From the NCBI GenBank assembly GCA_028622995.1, contig JAJQJQ010000002.1, positions 11,408,001 to 11,472,000 of the forward strand: DNA of 64,000 nucleotides. Reading direction: 5' to 3'. The notes under the pieces were generated by a model that was not told where the DNA came from, did no database searches, and was given only the letters and a program-made list of their open reading frames with translations. Both the position numbers and the translations under genes were made by a program. This document shows, in pieces, positions 1-14,400 of this stretch; position 1 is the first letter of the stretch, and each line of letters begins with the position of its first letter. The stretch is from Panagrolaimus kolymaensis (lineage: Eukaryota > Nematoda > Chromadorea > Rhabditida > Panagrolaimidae).

Positions 1-3000
1 GTTTTTTTAAACATTTTTAAACAAATTTTCTTTTGTCATTCCATTAAACACTTTCACAAAGTAAAACTAAAAATAAAGACGACATTTCAAATTGCTCGAT
101 TTTATGTTGCTGCGACTCGGGTGTAATAATTTTTTGATTTTGTTTTTTTAAACATTTTTATACAAATTTTCTTTTGTCATTCCATTAAACACTTTCACAA
201 AGTAAAACTAAAAATAAAGATGGCATTTCAAATTGCTCGATTTTATGTAGCTGAAACTCGTGTGTAATAATTTTTGGATTTTGTTTTTTTAAACATTTTT
301 AAACAAATTTTCTTTTGTCATTCCATTAAACACTTTTACAAAGTAAAACTAAAAATAAAGACGGCATTTCAAATTGCTCGATTTTATGTAGCTGAAACTC
401 GGGTGTAATAATTTTTTGATTTTGTTTTTTTAAATATTTTTAAACAAATTTTCTTTTGTCATTCCATTAAACACTTTCACAAAGTAAAACTAAAAATAAA
501 GACGGCATTTCAAATTGCTCGATTTTATGTTGCTGCAACTCGGGTGTAAAAATTTTTGGATTTTGTTTTTTTAAACATTTTTAAACAAATTTTCTTTTGT
601 CATTCCATTAAACACTTTCACAAAGTAAAACTAAAAATAAAGACGACATTTCAAATTGCTCGATTTTATGTAGCTGAAACTCGGGTGTAATAATTTTTTG
701 ATTTTGTTTTTTTAAATATTTTTAAACAAATTTTCTTTTGTCATTCCATTAAACACTTTCACAAAGTAAAACTAAAAATAAAGACGGCATTTCAAATTGC
801 TCGATTTTATGTAGCTGAAACTCGGGTGTAATAATTTTTTGATTTTGTTTTTTTAAATATTTTTAAACAAATTTTCTTTTGTCATTCCATTAAACACTTT
901 CACAAAGTAAAACTAAAAATAAAGACGACATTTCAAATTGCTCGATTTTATGTTGCTGCGACTCGGGTGTAATAATTTTTTGATTTTGTTTTTTTAAACA
1001 TTTTTATACAAATTTTCTTTTGTCATTCCATTAAACACTTTCACAAAGTAAAACTAAAAATAAAGACGACATTTCAAATTGCTCGATTTTATGTAGCTGA
1101 AACTCGGGTGTAATAATTTTTTGATTTTGTTTTTTTAAATATTTTTAAACAAATTTTCTTTTGTCATTCCATTAAACACTTTCACAAAGTAAAACTAAAA
1201 ATAAAGACGGCATTTCAAATTGCTCGATTTTATGTTGCTGCAACTCGGGTGTAATAATTTTTTGATTTTGTTTTTTTAAACATTTTTAAACAAATTTTCT
1301 TTTGTCATTCCATTAAACACTTTCACAAAGTAAAACTAAAAATAAAGACGACATTTCAAATTGCTCGATTTTATGTTGCTGCGACTCGGGTGTAATAATT
1401 TTTTGATTTTGTTTTTTTAAACATTTTTATACAAATTTTCTTTTGTCATTCCATTAAACACTTTCACAAAGTAAAACTAAAAATAAAGACGGCATTTCAA
1501 ATTGCTCGATTTTATGTAGCTGAAACTCGGGTGTAATAATTTTTTGATTTTGTTTTTTTAAATATTTTTAAACAAATTTTCTTTTGTCATTCCATTAAAC
1601 ACTTTCACAAAGTAAAACTAAAAATAAAGACGGCATTTCAAATTGCTCGATTTTATGTTGCTGCAACTCGGGTGTAATAATTTTTTGATTTTGTTTTTTT
1701 AAACATTTTTAAACAAATTTTCTTTTGTCATTCCATTAAACACTTTCACAAAGTAAAACTAAAAATAAAGACGACATTTCAAATTGCTCGATTTTATGTT
1801 GCTGCGACTCGGGTGTAATAATTTTTTGATTTTGTTTTTTTAAACATTTTTATACAAATTTTCTTTTGTCATTCCATTAAACACTTTCACAAAGTAAAAC
1901 TAAAAATAAAGATGGCATTTCAAATTGCTCGATTTTATGTAGCTGAAACTCGTGTGTAATAATTTTTGGATTTTGTTTTTTTAAACATTTTTAAACAAAT
2001 TTTCTTTTGTCATTCCATTAAACACTTTTACAAAGTAAAACTAAAAATAAAGACGGCATTTCAAATTGCTCGATTTTATGTAGCTGAAACTCGGGTGTAA
2101 TAATTTTTTGATTTTGTTTTTTTAAATATTTTTAAACAAATTTTCTTTTGTCATTCCATTAAACACTTTCACAAAGTAAAACTAAAAATAAAGACGGCAT
2201 TTCAAATTGCTCGATTTTATGTTGCTGCAACTCGGGTGTAAAAATTTTTGGATTTTGTTTTTTTAAACATTTTTAAACAAATTTTCTTTTGTCATTCCAT
2301 TAAACACTTTCACAAAGTAAAACTAAAAATAAAGACGGCATTTCAAATTGCTCGATTTTATGTAGCTGAAACTCGGGTGTAATAATTTTTTGATTTTGTT
2401 TTTTTAAATATTTTTAAACAAATTTTCTTTTGTCATTCCATTAAACACTTTCACAAAGTAAAACTAAAAATAAAGACGGCATTTCAAATTGCTCGATTTT
2501 ATGTTGCTGCAACTCGGGTGTAAAAATTTTTGGATTTTGTTTTTTTAAACATTTTTAAACAAATTTTCTTTTGTCATTCCATTAAACACTTTCACAAAGT
2601 AAAACTAAAAATAAAGACGGCATTTCAAATTGCTCGATTTTATGTAGCTGAAACTCGGGTGTAATAATTTTTTGATTTTGTTTTTTTAAATATTTTTAAA
2701 CAAATTTTCTTTTGTCATTCCATTAAACACTTTCACAAAGTAAAACTAAAAATAAAGACGGCATTTCAAATTGCTCGATTTTATGTTGCTGCAACTCGGG
2801 TGTAATAATTTTTTGATTTTGTTTTTTTAAACATTTTTAAACAAATTTTCTTTTGTCATTCCATTAAACACTTTCACAAAGTAAAACTAAAAATAAAGAC
2901 GACATTTCAAATTGCTCGATTTTATGTTGCTGCGACTCGGGTGTAATAATTTTTTGATTTTGTTTTTTTAAACATTTTTATACAAATTTTCTTTTGTCAT

Positions 3001-4371
3001 TCCATTAAACACTTTCACAAAGTAAAACTAAAAATAAAGATAGCATTTCAAATTGCTCGATTTTATGTAGCTGAAACTCGTGTGTAATAATTTTTGGATT
3101 TTGTTTTTTTAAACATTTTTAAACAAATTTTCTTTTGTCATTCCATTAAACACTTTCACAAAGTAAAACTAAAAATAAAGACGGCATTTCAAATTGCTCG
3201 ATTTTATGTAGCTGAAACTCGGGTGTAATAATTTTTTGATTTTGTTTTTTTAAATATTTTTAAACAAATTTTCTTTTGTCATTCCATTAAACACTTTCAC
3301 AAAGTAAAACTAAAAATAAAGACGGCATTTCAAATTGCTCGATTTTATGTTGCTGCAACTCGGGTGTAATAATTTTTTGATTTTGTTTTTTTAAACATTT
3401 TTAAACAAATTTTCTTTTGTCATTCCATTAAACACTTTCACAAAGTAAAACTAAAAATAAAGACGACATTTCAAATTGCTCGATTTTATGTTGCTGCGAC
3501 TCGGGTGTAATAATTTTTTGATTTTGTTTTTTTAAACATTTTTATACAAATTTTCTTTTGTCATTCCATTAAACACTTTCACAAAGTAAAACTAAAAATA
3601 AAGATAGCATTTCAAATTGCTCGATTTTATGTAGCTGAAACTCGTGTGTAATAATTTTTGGATTTTGTTTTTTTAAACATTTTTAAACAAATTTTCTTTT
3701 GTCATTCCATTAAACACTTTCACAAAGTAAAACTAAAAATAAAGACGGCATTTCAAATTGCTCGATTTTATGTAGCTGAAACTCGGGTGTAATAATTTTT
3801 TGATTTTGTTTTTTTAAATATTTTTAAACAAATTTTCTTTTGTCATTCCATTAAACACTTTCACAAAGTAAAACTAAAAATAAAGACGGCATTTCAAATT
3901 GCTCGATTTTATGTTGCTGCAACTCGGGTGTAATAATTTTTTGATTTTGTTTTTTTAAACATTTTTAAACAAATTTTCTTTTGTCATTCCATTAAACACT
4001 TTCACAAAGTAAAACTAAAAATAAAGACGGCATTTCAAATTGCTCGATTTTATGTAGCTGAAACTCGGGTGTAATAATTTTTTGATTTTGTTTTTTTAAA
4101 TATTTTTAAACAAATTTTCTTTTGTCATTCCATTAAACACTTTCACAAAGTAAAACTAAAAATAAAGACGGCATTTCAAATTGCTCGATTTTATGTTGCT
4201 GCAACTCGGGTGTAATAATTTTTTGATTTTGTTTTTTTAAACATTTTTAAACAAATTTTCTTTTGTCATTCCATTAAACACTTTCACAAAGTAAAACTAA
4301 AAATAAAGATAGCATTTCAAATTGCTCGATTTTATGTAGCTGAAACTCGTGTGTAATAATTTTTGGATTTT
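1..4371 (+). repeat. Tetrameric higher-order repeat zone (about 564 bp)
   Basis: Four monomer variants recur in fixed order. A has gacgac + gttgctgcgac. B has atacaaa + gatggc or gatagc + gtagctgaaactcgtg. C has gacggc + gtagctgaaactcggg, often with cacttttac. D has aaatattt + gacggc + gttgctgcaac. Clear ABCD tetramers start at 1, 1693, 2821 and 3385. Incomplete CD pairs lie between them (for example 2257-2820), as expected from unequal crossing-over. B always follows A in the complete tetramers, which is why I call this an HOR and not random variation. Confidence 0.8.
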
Positions 4372-6627
4372 GTTTTTTTAAACATTTTTAAACAAATTTT
4401 CTTTTGTCATTCCATTAAACACTTTTACAAAGTAAAACTAAAAATAAAGACGGCATTTCAAATTGCTCGATTTTATGTAGCTGAAACTCGGGTGTAATAA
4501 TTTTTTGATTTTGTTTTTTTAAATATTTTTAAACAAATTTTCTTTTGTCATTCCATTAAACACTTTCACAAAGTAAAACTAAAAATAAAGACGGCATTTC
4601 AAATTGCTCGATTTTATGTTGCTGCAACTCGGGTGTAAAAATTTTTGGATTTTGTTTTTTTAAACATTTTTAAACAAATTTTCTTTTGTCATTCCATTAA
4701 ACACTTTCACAAAGTAAAACTAAAAATAAAGACGGCATTTCAAATTGCTCGATTTTATGTAGCTGAAACTCGGGTGTAATAATTTTTTGATTTTGTTTTT
4801 TTAAATATTTTTAAACAAATTTTCTTTTGTCATTCCATTAAATACTTTCACAAAGTAAAACTAAAAATAAAGACGGCATTTCAAATTGCTCGATTTTATG
4901 TTGCTGCAACTCGGGTGTAAAAATTTTTGGATTTTGTTTTTTTAAACATTTTTAAACAAAATTTCTTTTGTCATTCCATTAAATACTTTCACAAAGTAAA
5001 ACTAAAAATAAAGACGGCATTTCAAATTGCTCGATTTTATGTTGCTGCAACTCGGGTGTAAAAATTTTTGGATTTTGTTTTTTTAAACATTTTTAAACAA
5101 ATTTTCTTTTGTCATTCCATTAAACACTTTCACAAAGTAAAACTAAAAATAAAGACGGCATTTCAAATTGCTCGATTTTATGTTGCTGCAACTCGGGTGT
5201 AATAATTTTTTGATTTTGTTTTTTTAAACATTTTTAAACAAATTTTCTTTTGTCATTCCATTAAACACTTTCACAAAGTAAAACTAAAAATAAAGACGAC
5301 ATTTCAAATTGCTCGATTTTATGTTGCTGCGACTCGGGTGTAATAATTTTTTGATTTTGTTTTTTTAAACATTTTTATACAAATTTTCTTTTGTCATTCC
5401 ATTAAACACTTTCACAAAGTAAAACTAAAAATAAAGACGGCATTTCAAATTGCTCGATTTTATGTTGCTGCAACTCGGGTGTAAAAATTTTTGGATTTTG
5501 TTTTTTTAAACATTTTTAAACAAATTTTCTTTTGTCATTCCATTAAACACTTTTACAAAGTAAAACTAAAAATAAAGACGGCATTTCAAATTGCTCGATT
5601 TTATGTAGCTGAAACTCGGGTGTAATAATTTTTTGATTTTGTTTTTTTAAATATTTTTAAACAAATTTTCTTTTGTCATTCCATTAAACACTTTCACAAA
5701 GTAAAACTAAAAATAAAGACGGCATTTCAAATTGCTCGATTTTATGTTGCTGCAACTCGGGTGTAAAAATTTTTGGATTTTGTTTTTTTAAACATTTTTA
5801 AACAAATTTTCTTTTGTCATTCCATTAAACACTTTCACAAAGTAAAACTAAAAATAAAGACGGCATTTCAAATTGCTCGATTTTATGTAGCTGAAACTCG
5901 GGTGTAATAATTTTTTGATTTTGTTTTTTTAAATATTTTTAAACAAATTTTCTTTTGTCATTCCATTAAACACTTTCACAAAGTAAAACTAAAAATAAAG
6001 ACGGCATTTCAAATTGCTCGATTTTATGTTGCTGCAACTCGGGTGTAAAAATTTTTGGATTTTGTTTTTTTAAACATTTTTAAACAAAATTTCTTTTGTC
6101 ATTCCATTAAATACTTTCACAAAGTAAAACTAAAAATAAAGACGGCATTTCAAATTGCTCGATTTTATGTTGCTGCAACTCGGGTGTAAAAATTTTTGGA
6201 TTTTGTTTTTTTAAACATTTTTAAACAAATTTTCTTTTGTCATTCCATTAAACACTTTCACAAAGTAAAACTAAAAATAAAGACGGCATTTCAAATTGCT
6301 CGATTTTATGTTGCTGCAACTCGGGTGTAATAATTTTTTGATTTTGTTTTTTTAAACATTTTTAAACAAATTTTCTTTTGTCATTCCATTAAACACTTTC
6401 ACAAAGTAAAACTAAAAATAAAGACGACATTTCAAATTGCTCGATTTTATGTTGCTGCGACTCGGGTGTAATAATTTTTTGATTTTGTTTTTTTAAACAT
6501 TTTTATACAAATTTTCTTTTGTCATTCCATTAAACACTTTCACAAAGTAAAACTAAAAATAAAGACGGCATTTCAAATTGCTCGATTTTATGTTGCTGCA
6601 ACTCGGGTGTAAAAATTTTTGGATTTT
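4372..6627 (+). repeat. Tandem duplication of an 8-monomer block (2 x 1128 bp)
   Basis: Monomers at 4372-5499 and 5500-6627 carry the same ordered variants. Both start with a cacttttac + gtagctgaaac monomer. Both have a caaaattt + tactttc monomer as the fifth unit (4936 and 6064). Both end with gacgac/gcgac followed by an atacaaa monomer. The cacttttac markers lie at about 4420 and 5548, an offset of 1128 = 8 x 141. The one difference I noticed is tactttc versus cactttc in the fourth monomer. Confidence 0.8.
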
Positions 6628-9306
6628 GTTTTTTTAAACATTTTTAAACAAATTTTCTTTTGTCATTCCATTAAACACTTTCACAAAGTAAAACTAAAAA
6701 TAAAGACGGCATTTCAAATTGCTCGATTTTATGTTGCTGCAACTCGGGTGTAATAATTTTTTGATTTTGTTTTTTTAAACATTTTTAAACAAATTTTCTT
6801 TTGTCATTCCATTAAACACTTTCACAAAGTAAAACTAAAAATAAAGACGGCATTTCAAATTGCTCGATTTTATGTTGCTGCAACTCGGGTGTAAAAATTT
6901 TTGGATTTTGTTTTTTTAAACATTTTTAAACAAATTTTCTTTTGTCATTCCATTAAACACTTTCACAAAGTAAAACTAAAAATAAAGACGGCATTTCAAA
7001 TTGCTCGATTTTATGTTGCTGCAACTCGGGTGTAATAATTTTTTGATTTTGTTTTTTTAAACATTTTTAAACAAATTTTCTTTTGTCATTCCATTAAACA
7101 CTTTCACAAAGTAAAACTAAAAATAAAGACGACATTTCAAATTGCTCGATTTTATGTTGCTGCGACTCGGGTGTAATAATTTTTTGATTTTGTTTTTTTA
7201 AACATTTTTAAACAAATTTTCTTTTGTCATTCCATTAAACACTTTCACAAAGTAAAACTAAAAATAAAGACGGCATTTCAAATTGCTTGATTTTATGTTG
7301 CTGCAACTCGGGTGTAATAATTTTTTGATTTTGTTTTTTTAAACATTTTTAAACAAATTTTCTTTTGTCATTCCATTAAACACTTTCACAAAGTAAAACT
7401 AAAAATAAAGACGACATTTCAAATTGCTCGATTTTATGTTGCTGCGACTCGGGTGTAATAATTTTTTGATTTTGTTTTTTTAAACATTTTTATACAAATT
7501 TTCTTTTGTCATTCCATTAAACACTTTTACAAAGTAAAACTAAAAATAAAGACGACATTTCAAATTGCTCGATTTTATGTTGCTGCGACTCGGGTGTAAT
7601 AATTTTTTGATTTTGTTTTTTTAAACATTTTTATACAAATTTTCTTTTGTCATTCCATTAAACACTTTTACAAAGTAAAACTAAAAATAAAGACGGCATT
7701 TCAAATTGCTTGATTTTATGTTGCTGCAACTCGGGTGTAATAATTTTTTGATTTTGTTTTTTTAAACATTTTTAAACAAATTTTCTTTTGTCATTCCATT
7801 AAACACTTTCACAAAGTAAAACTAAAAATAAAGACGACATTTCAAATTGCTCGATTTTATGTTGCTGCGACTCGGGTGTAATAATTTTTTGATTTTGTTT
7901 TTTTAAACATTTTTAAACAAATTTTCTTTTGTCATTCCATTAAACACTTTCACAAAGTAAAACTAAAAATAAAGACGGCATTTCAAATTGCTTGATTTTA
8001 TGTTGCTGCAACTCGGGTGTAATAATTTTTTGATTTTGTTTTTTTAAACATTTTTAAACAAATTTTCTTTTGTCATTCCATTAAACACTTTCACAAAGTA
8101 AAACTAAAAATAAAGATGGCATTTCAAATTGCTCGATTTTATGTAGCTGAAACTCGTGTGTAATAATTTTTGGATTTTGTTTTTTTAAACATTTTTAAAC
8201 AAATTTTCTTTTGTCATTCCATTAAACACTTTTACAAAGTAAAACTAAAAATAAAGACGGCATTTCAAATTGCTCGATTTTATGTAGCTGAAACTCGGGT
8301 GTAATAATTTTTTGATTTTGTTTTTTTAAATATTTTTAAACAAATTTTCTTTTGTCATTCCATTAAACACTTTCACAAAGTAAAACTAAAAATAAAGACG
8401 GCATTTCAAATTGCTCGATTTTATGTTGCTGCAACTCGGGTGTAAAAATTTTTGGATTTTGTTTTTTTAAACATTTTTAAACAAATTTTCTTTTGTCATT
8501 CCATTAAACACTTTCACAAAGTAAAACTAAAAATAAAGACGGCATTTCAAATTGCTCGATTTTATGTTGCTGCAACTCGGGTGTAATAATTTTTTGATTT
8601 TGTTTTTTTAAACATTTTTAAACAAATTTTCTTTTGTCATTCCATTAAACACTTTCACAAAGTAAAACTAAAAATAAAGATGGCATTTCAAATTGCTCGA
8701 TTTTATGTAGCTGAAACTCGTGTGTAATAATTTTTGGATTTTGTTTTTTTAAACATTTTTAAACAAAATTTCTTTTGTCATTCCATTAAATACTTTCACA
8801 AAGTAAAACTAAAAATAAAGACGGCATTTCAAATTGCTCGATTTTATGTTGCTGCAACTCGGGTGTAAAAATTTTTGGATTTTGTTTTTTTAAACATTTT
8901 TAAACAAATTTTCTTTTGTCATTCCATTAAACACTTTCACAAAGTAAAACTAAAAATAAAGACGACATTTCAAATTGCTCGATTTTATGTTGCTGCGACT
9001 CGGGTGTAATAATTTTTTGATTTTGTTTTTTTAAACATTTTTATACAAATTTTCTTTTGTCATTCCATTAAACACTTTCACAAAGTAAAACTAAAAATAA
9101 AGACGGCATTTCAAATTGCTCGATTTTATGTTGCTGCAACTCGGGTGTAATAATTTTTTGATTTTGTTTTTTTAAACATTTTTAAACAAATTTTCTTTTG
9201 TCATTCCATTAAACACTTTCACAAAGTAAAACTAAAAATAAAGATGGCATTTCAAATTGCTCGATTTTATGTAGCTGAAACTCGGGTTTAATAATTTTTG
9301 GATTTT

Positions 9307-9587
9307 GTTTTTTTAAACATTTTTAAACAAATTTTCTTTTGTCATTCGATTAAACACTTTCACAAAGTAAAACTAAAAATAAAGACGGCATTTCAAATTG
9401 CTCGATTTTATGTTGCTGCAACTCGGGTGTAATAATTTTTTGATTTTGTTTTTCTAAACATTTTTAAACAAATTTTCTTTTGTCATTCCATTAAATACTT
9501 TCACAAAGTAAAACTAAAAATAAAGACGGCATTTCAAATTGCTCGATTTTATGTTGCTGCAACTCGGGTGTAAAAATTTTTGGATTT
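9307..9587 (+). repeat. Two-monomer segment with private markers, copied at 19880-20160
   Basis: Three rare variants occur together: tail 'gggtttaataatttttgg' just upstream, 'gtcattcgatt' (g at 9348) and 'gtttttctaaac' (about 9450). The same trio recurs at about 19858, 19921 and about 20026. The offset at the cgatt marker is 10573 bp, which is 75 monomers minus the two single-base deletions between them. The second copy diverges inside its second monomer, where it switches to an atttaaaatt/gtagctgaaac type. Confidence 0.7.
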
Positions 9588-10011
9588 TGTTTTTTTAAAC
9601 ATTTTTAAACAAAATTTCTTTTGTCATTCCATTAAACACTTTCACAAAGTAAAACTAAAAATAAAGACGGCATTTCAAATTGCTCGATTTTATGTTGCTG
9701 CAACTCGGGTGTAAAAATTTTTGGATTTTGTTTTTTTAAACATTTTTAAACAAAATTTCTTTTGTCATTCCATTAAATACTTTCACAAAGTAAAACTAAA
9801 AATAAAGACGGCATTTCAAATTGCTCGATTTTATGTTGCTGCAACTCGGGTGTAAAAATTTTTGGATTTTGTTTTTTTAAACATTTTTAAACAAATTTTC
9901 TTTTGTCATTCCATTAAACACTTTCACAAAGTAAAACTAAAAATAAAGACGGCATTTCAAATTGCTCGATTTTATGTTGCTGCAACTCGGGTGTAAAAAC
10001 TTTTGGATTTT

Positions 10012-11421
10012 GTTTTTTTAAACATTTTTAAACAAATTTTCTTTTGTCATTCCATTAAATACTTTCACAAAGTAAAACTAAAAATAAAGACGACATTTCA
10101 AATTGCTCGATTTTATGTTGCTGCAACTCGGGTGTAAAAATTTTTGGATTTTGTTTTTTTAAACATTTTTAAACAAATTTTCTTTTGTCATTCCATTAAA
10201 CACTTTCACAAAGTAAAACTAAAAATAAAGACGGCATTTCAAATTGCTCGATTTTATGTTGCTGCAACTCGGGTGTAATAATTTTTTGATTTTGTTTTTT
10301 TAAACATTTTTAAACAAAATTTCTTTTGTCATTCCATTAAATACTTTCACAAAGTAAAACTAAAAATAAAGACGACATTTCAAATTGCTCGATTTTATGT
10401 TGCTGCAACTCGGGTGTAAAAATTTTTGGATTTTGTTTTTTTAAACATTTTTAAACAAAATTTCTTTTGTCATTCCATTAAATACTTTCACAAAGTAAAA
10501 CTAAAAATAAAGACGACATTTCAAATTGCTCGATTTTATGTTGCTGCAACTCGGGTGTAAAAATTTTTGGATTTTGTTTTTTTAAACATTTTTAAACAAA
10601 ATTTCTTTTGTCATTCCATTAAATACTTTCACAAAGTAAAACTAAAAATAAAGACGGCATTTCAAATTGCTCGATTTTATGTTGCTGCAACTCGGGTGTA
10701 AAAACTTTTGGATTTTGTTTTTTTAAACATTTTTAAACAAATTTTCTTTTGTCATTCCATTAAATACTTTCACAAAGTAAAACTAAAAATAAAGACGACA
10801 TTTCAAATTGCTCGATTTTATGTTGCTGCAACTCGGGTGTAAAAATTTTTGGATTTTGTTTTTTTAAACATTTTTAAACAAATTTTCTTTTGTCATTCCA
10901 TTAAACACTTTCACAAAGTAAAACTAAAAATAAAGACGGCATTTCAAATTGCTCGATTTTATGTTGCTGCAACTCGGGTGTAATAATTTTTTGATTTTGT
11001 TTTTTTAAACATTTTTAAACAAAATTTCTTTTGTCATTCCATTAAATACTTTCACAAAGTAAAACTAAAAATAAAGACGGCATTTCAAATTGCTCGATTT
11101 TATGTTGCTGCAACTCGGGTGTAAAAATTTTTGGATTTTGTTTTTTTAAACATTTTTAAACAAAATTTCTTTTGTCATTCCATTAAATACTTTCACAAAG
11201 TAAAACTAAAAATAAAGACGACATTTCAAATTGCTCGATTTTATGTTGCTGCAACTCGGGTGTAAAAATTTTTGGATTTTGTTTTTTTAAACATTTTTAA
11301 ACAAATTTTCTTTTGTCATTCCATTAAACACTTTCACAAAGTAAAACTAAAAATAAAGACGGCATTTCAAATTGCTCGATTTTATGTTGCTGCAACTCGG
11401 GTGTAATAATTTTTTGATTTT
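10012..11421 (+). repeat. Five-monomer local duplication (about 705 bp period)
   Basis: The rare tail 'taaaaacttttgg' occurs near 10000 and again near 10705, 705 bp = 5 monomers apart. The units that follow repeat in order: tactttc + gacgac, then cactttc + gacggc + taataa, then caaaattt/tactttc units. The second copy differs at a gacgac/gacggc site. The whole stretch belongs to class II chromatin-like monomers embedded in the mixed left block. Confidence 0.6.
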
Positions 11422-14400
11422 GTTTTTTTAAACATTTTTAAACAAATTTTCTTTCGTCATTCCATTAAACACTTTCACAAAGTAAAACTAAAAATAAAGA
11501 CGACATTTCAAATTGCTCGATTTTATGTTGCTGCGACTCGGGTGTAATAATTTTTTGATTTTGTTTTTTTAAACATTTTTATACAAATTTTCTTTTGTCA
11601 TTCCATTAAACACTTTCACAAAGTAAAACTAAAAATAAAGACGGCATTTCAAATTGCTCGATTTTATGTTGCTGCAACTCGGGTGTAATAATTTTTTGAT
11701 TTTGTTTTTTTAAACATTTTTAAACAAATTTTCTTTTGTCATTCCATTAAACACTTTCACAAAGTAAAACTAAAAATAAAGACGGCATTTCAAATTGCTC
11801 GATTTTATGTTGCTGCGACTCGGGTGTAATAATTTTTTGATTTTGTTTTTTTAAACATTTTTATACAAATTTTCTTTTGTCATTCCATTAAACACTTTCA
11901 CAAAGTAAAACTAAAAATAAAGACGGCATTTCAAATTGCTCGATTTTATGTTGCTGCGACTCGGGTGTAATAATTTTTTGATTTTGTTTTTTTAAACATT
12001 TTTAAACAAATTTTCTTTTGTCATTCCATTAAACACTTTCACAAAGTAAAACTAAAAATAAAGACGACATTTCAAATTGCTCGATTTTATGTTGCTGCGA
12101 CTCGGGTGTAATAATTTTTTGATTTTGTTTTTTTAAACATTTTTATACAAATTTTCTTTTGTCATTCCATTAAACACTTTCACAAAGTAAAACTAAAAAT
12201 AAAGACGGCATTTCAAATTGCTCGATTTTATGTTGCTGCAACTCGGGTGTAATAATTTTTTGATTTTGTTTTTTTAAACATTTTTAAACAAATTTTCTTT
12301 TGTCATTCCATTAAACACTTTCACAAAGTAAAACTAAAAATAAAGACGGCATTTCAAATTGCTCGATTTTATGTTGCTGCAACTCGGGTGTAATAATTTT
12401 TTGATTTTGTTTTTTTAAACATTTTTAAACAAATTTTCTTTTGTCATTCCATTAAACACTTTCACAAAGTAAAACTAAAAATAAAGACGGCATTTCAAAT
12501 TGCTCGATTTTATGTTGCTGCGACTCGGGTGTAATAATTTTTTGATTTTGTTTTTTTAAACATTTTTATACAAATTTTCTTTTGTCATTCCATTAAACAC
12601 TTTCACAAAGTAAAACTAAAAATAAAGATGGCATTTCAAATTGCTCGATTTTATGTAGCTGAAACTCGTGTGTAATAATTTTTGGATTTTGTTTTTTTAA
12701 ACATTTTTAAACAAATTTTCTTTTGTCATTCCATTAAACACTTTTACAAAGTAAAACTAAAAATAAAGACGGCATTTCAAATTGCTCGATTTTATGTAGC
12801 TGAAACTCGGGTGTAATAATTTTTTGATTTTGTTTTTTTAAATATTTTTAAACAAATTTTCTTTTGTCATTCCATTAAACACTTTCACAAAGTAAAACTA
12901 AAAATAAAGACGGCATTTCAAATTGCTCGATTTTATGTTGCTGCAACTCGGGTGTAAAAATTTTTGGATTTTGTTTTTTTAAACATTTTTAAACAAAATT
13001 TCTTTTGTCATTCCATTAAATACTTTCACAAAGTAAAACTAAAAATAAAGACGGCATTTCAAATTGCTCGATTTTATGTTGCTGCAACTCGGGTGTAAAA
13101 ATTTTTGGATTTTGTTTTTTTAAACATTTTTAAACAAAATTTCTTTTGTCATTCCATTAAATACTTTCACAAAGTAAAACTAAAAATAAAGACGGCATTT
13201 CAAATTGCTCGATTTTATGTTGCTGCAACTCGGGTGTAATAATTTTTTAATTTTGTTTTTTTAAACATTTTTAAACAAATTTTCTTTTGTCATTCCATTA
13301 AACACTTTCACAAAGTAAAACTAAAAATAAAGACGACATTTCAAATTGCTCGATTTTATGTTGCTGCGACTCGGGTGTAATAATTTTTTGATTTTGTTTT
13401 TTTAAACATTTTTATACAAATTTTCTTTTGTCATTCCATTAAACACTTTCACAAAGTAAAACTAAAAATAAAGATGGCATTTCAAATTGCTCGATTTTAT
13501 GTTGCTGCAACTCGGGTGTAATAATTTTTTGATTTTGTTTTTTTAAACATTTTTAAACAAATTTTCTTTTGTCATTCCATTAAACACTTTCACAAAGTAA
13601 AACTAAAAATAAAGACGGCATTTCAAATTGCTCGATTTTATGTTGCTGCAACTCGGGTGTAATAATTTTTTGATTTTGTTTTTTTAAACATTTTTAAACA
13701 AATTTTCTTTTGTCATTCCATTAAACACTTTCACAAAGTAAAACTAAAAATAAAGATGGCATTTCAAATTGCTCGATTTTATGTTGCTGCGACTCGGGTG
13801 TAATAATTTTTTGATTTTGTTTTTTTAAACATTTTTAAACAAATTTTCTTTTGTCATTCCATTAAACACTTTCACAAAGTAAAACTAAAAATAAAGACGG
13901 CATTTCAAATTGCTCGATTTTATGTTGCTGCAACTCGGGTGTAAAAATTTTTGGATTTTGTTTTTTTAAACATTTTTAAACAAAATTTCTTTTGTCATTC
14001 CATTAAACACTTTCACAAAGTAAAACTAAAAATAAAGACGGCATTTCAAATTGCTCGATTTTATGTTGCTGCAACTCGGGTGTAATAATTTTTTGATTTT
14101 GTTTTTTTAAACATTTTTAAACAAATTTTCTTTTGTCATTCCATTAAACACTTTCACAAAGTAAAACTAAAAATAAAGATGGCATTTCAAATTGCTCGAT
14201 TTTATGTAGCTGAAACTCGTGTGTAATAATTTTTGGATTTTGTTTTTTTAAACATTTTTAAACAAATTTTCTTTTGTCATTCCATTAAACACTTTTACAA
14301 AGTAAAACTAAAAATAAAGACGGCATTTCAAATTGCTCGATTTTATGTAGCTGAAACTCGTGTGTAATAATTTTTGGATTTTGTTTTTTTAAACATTTTT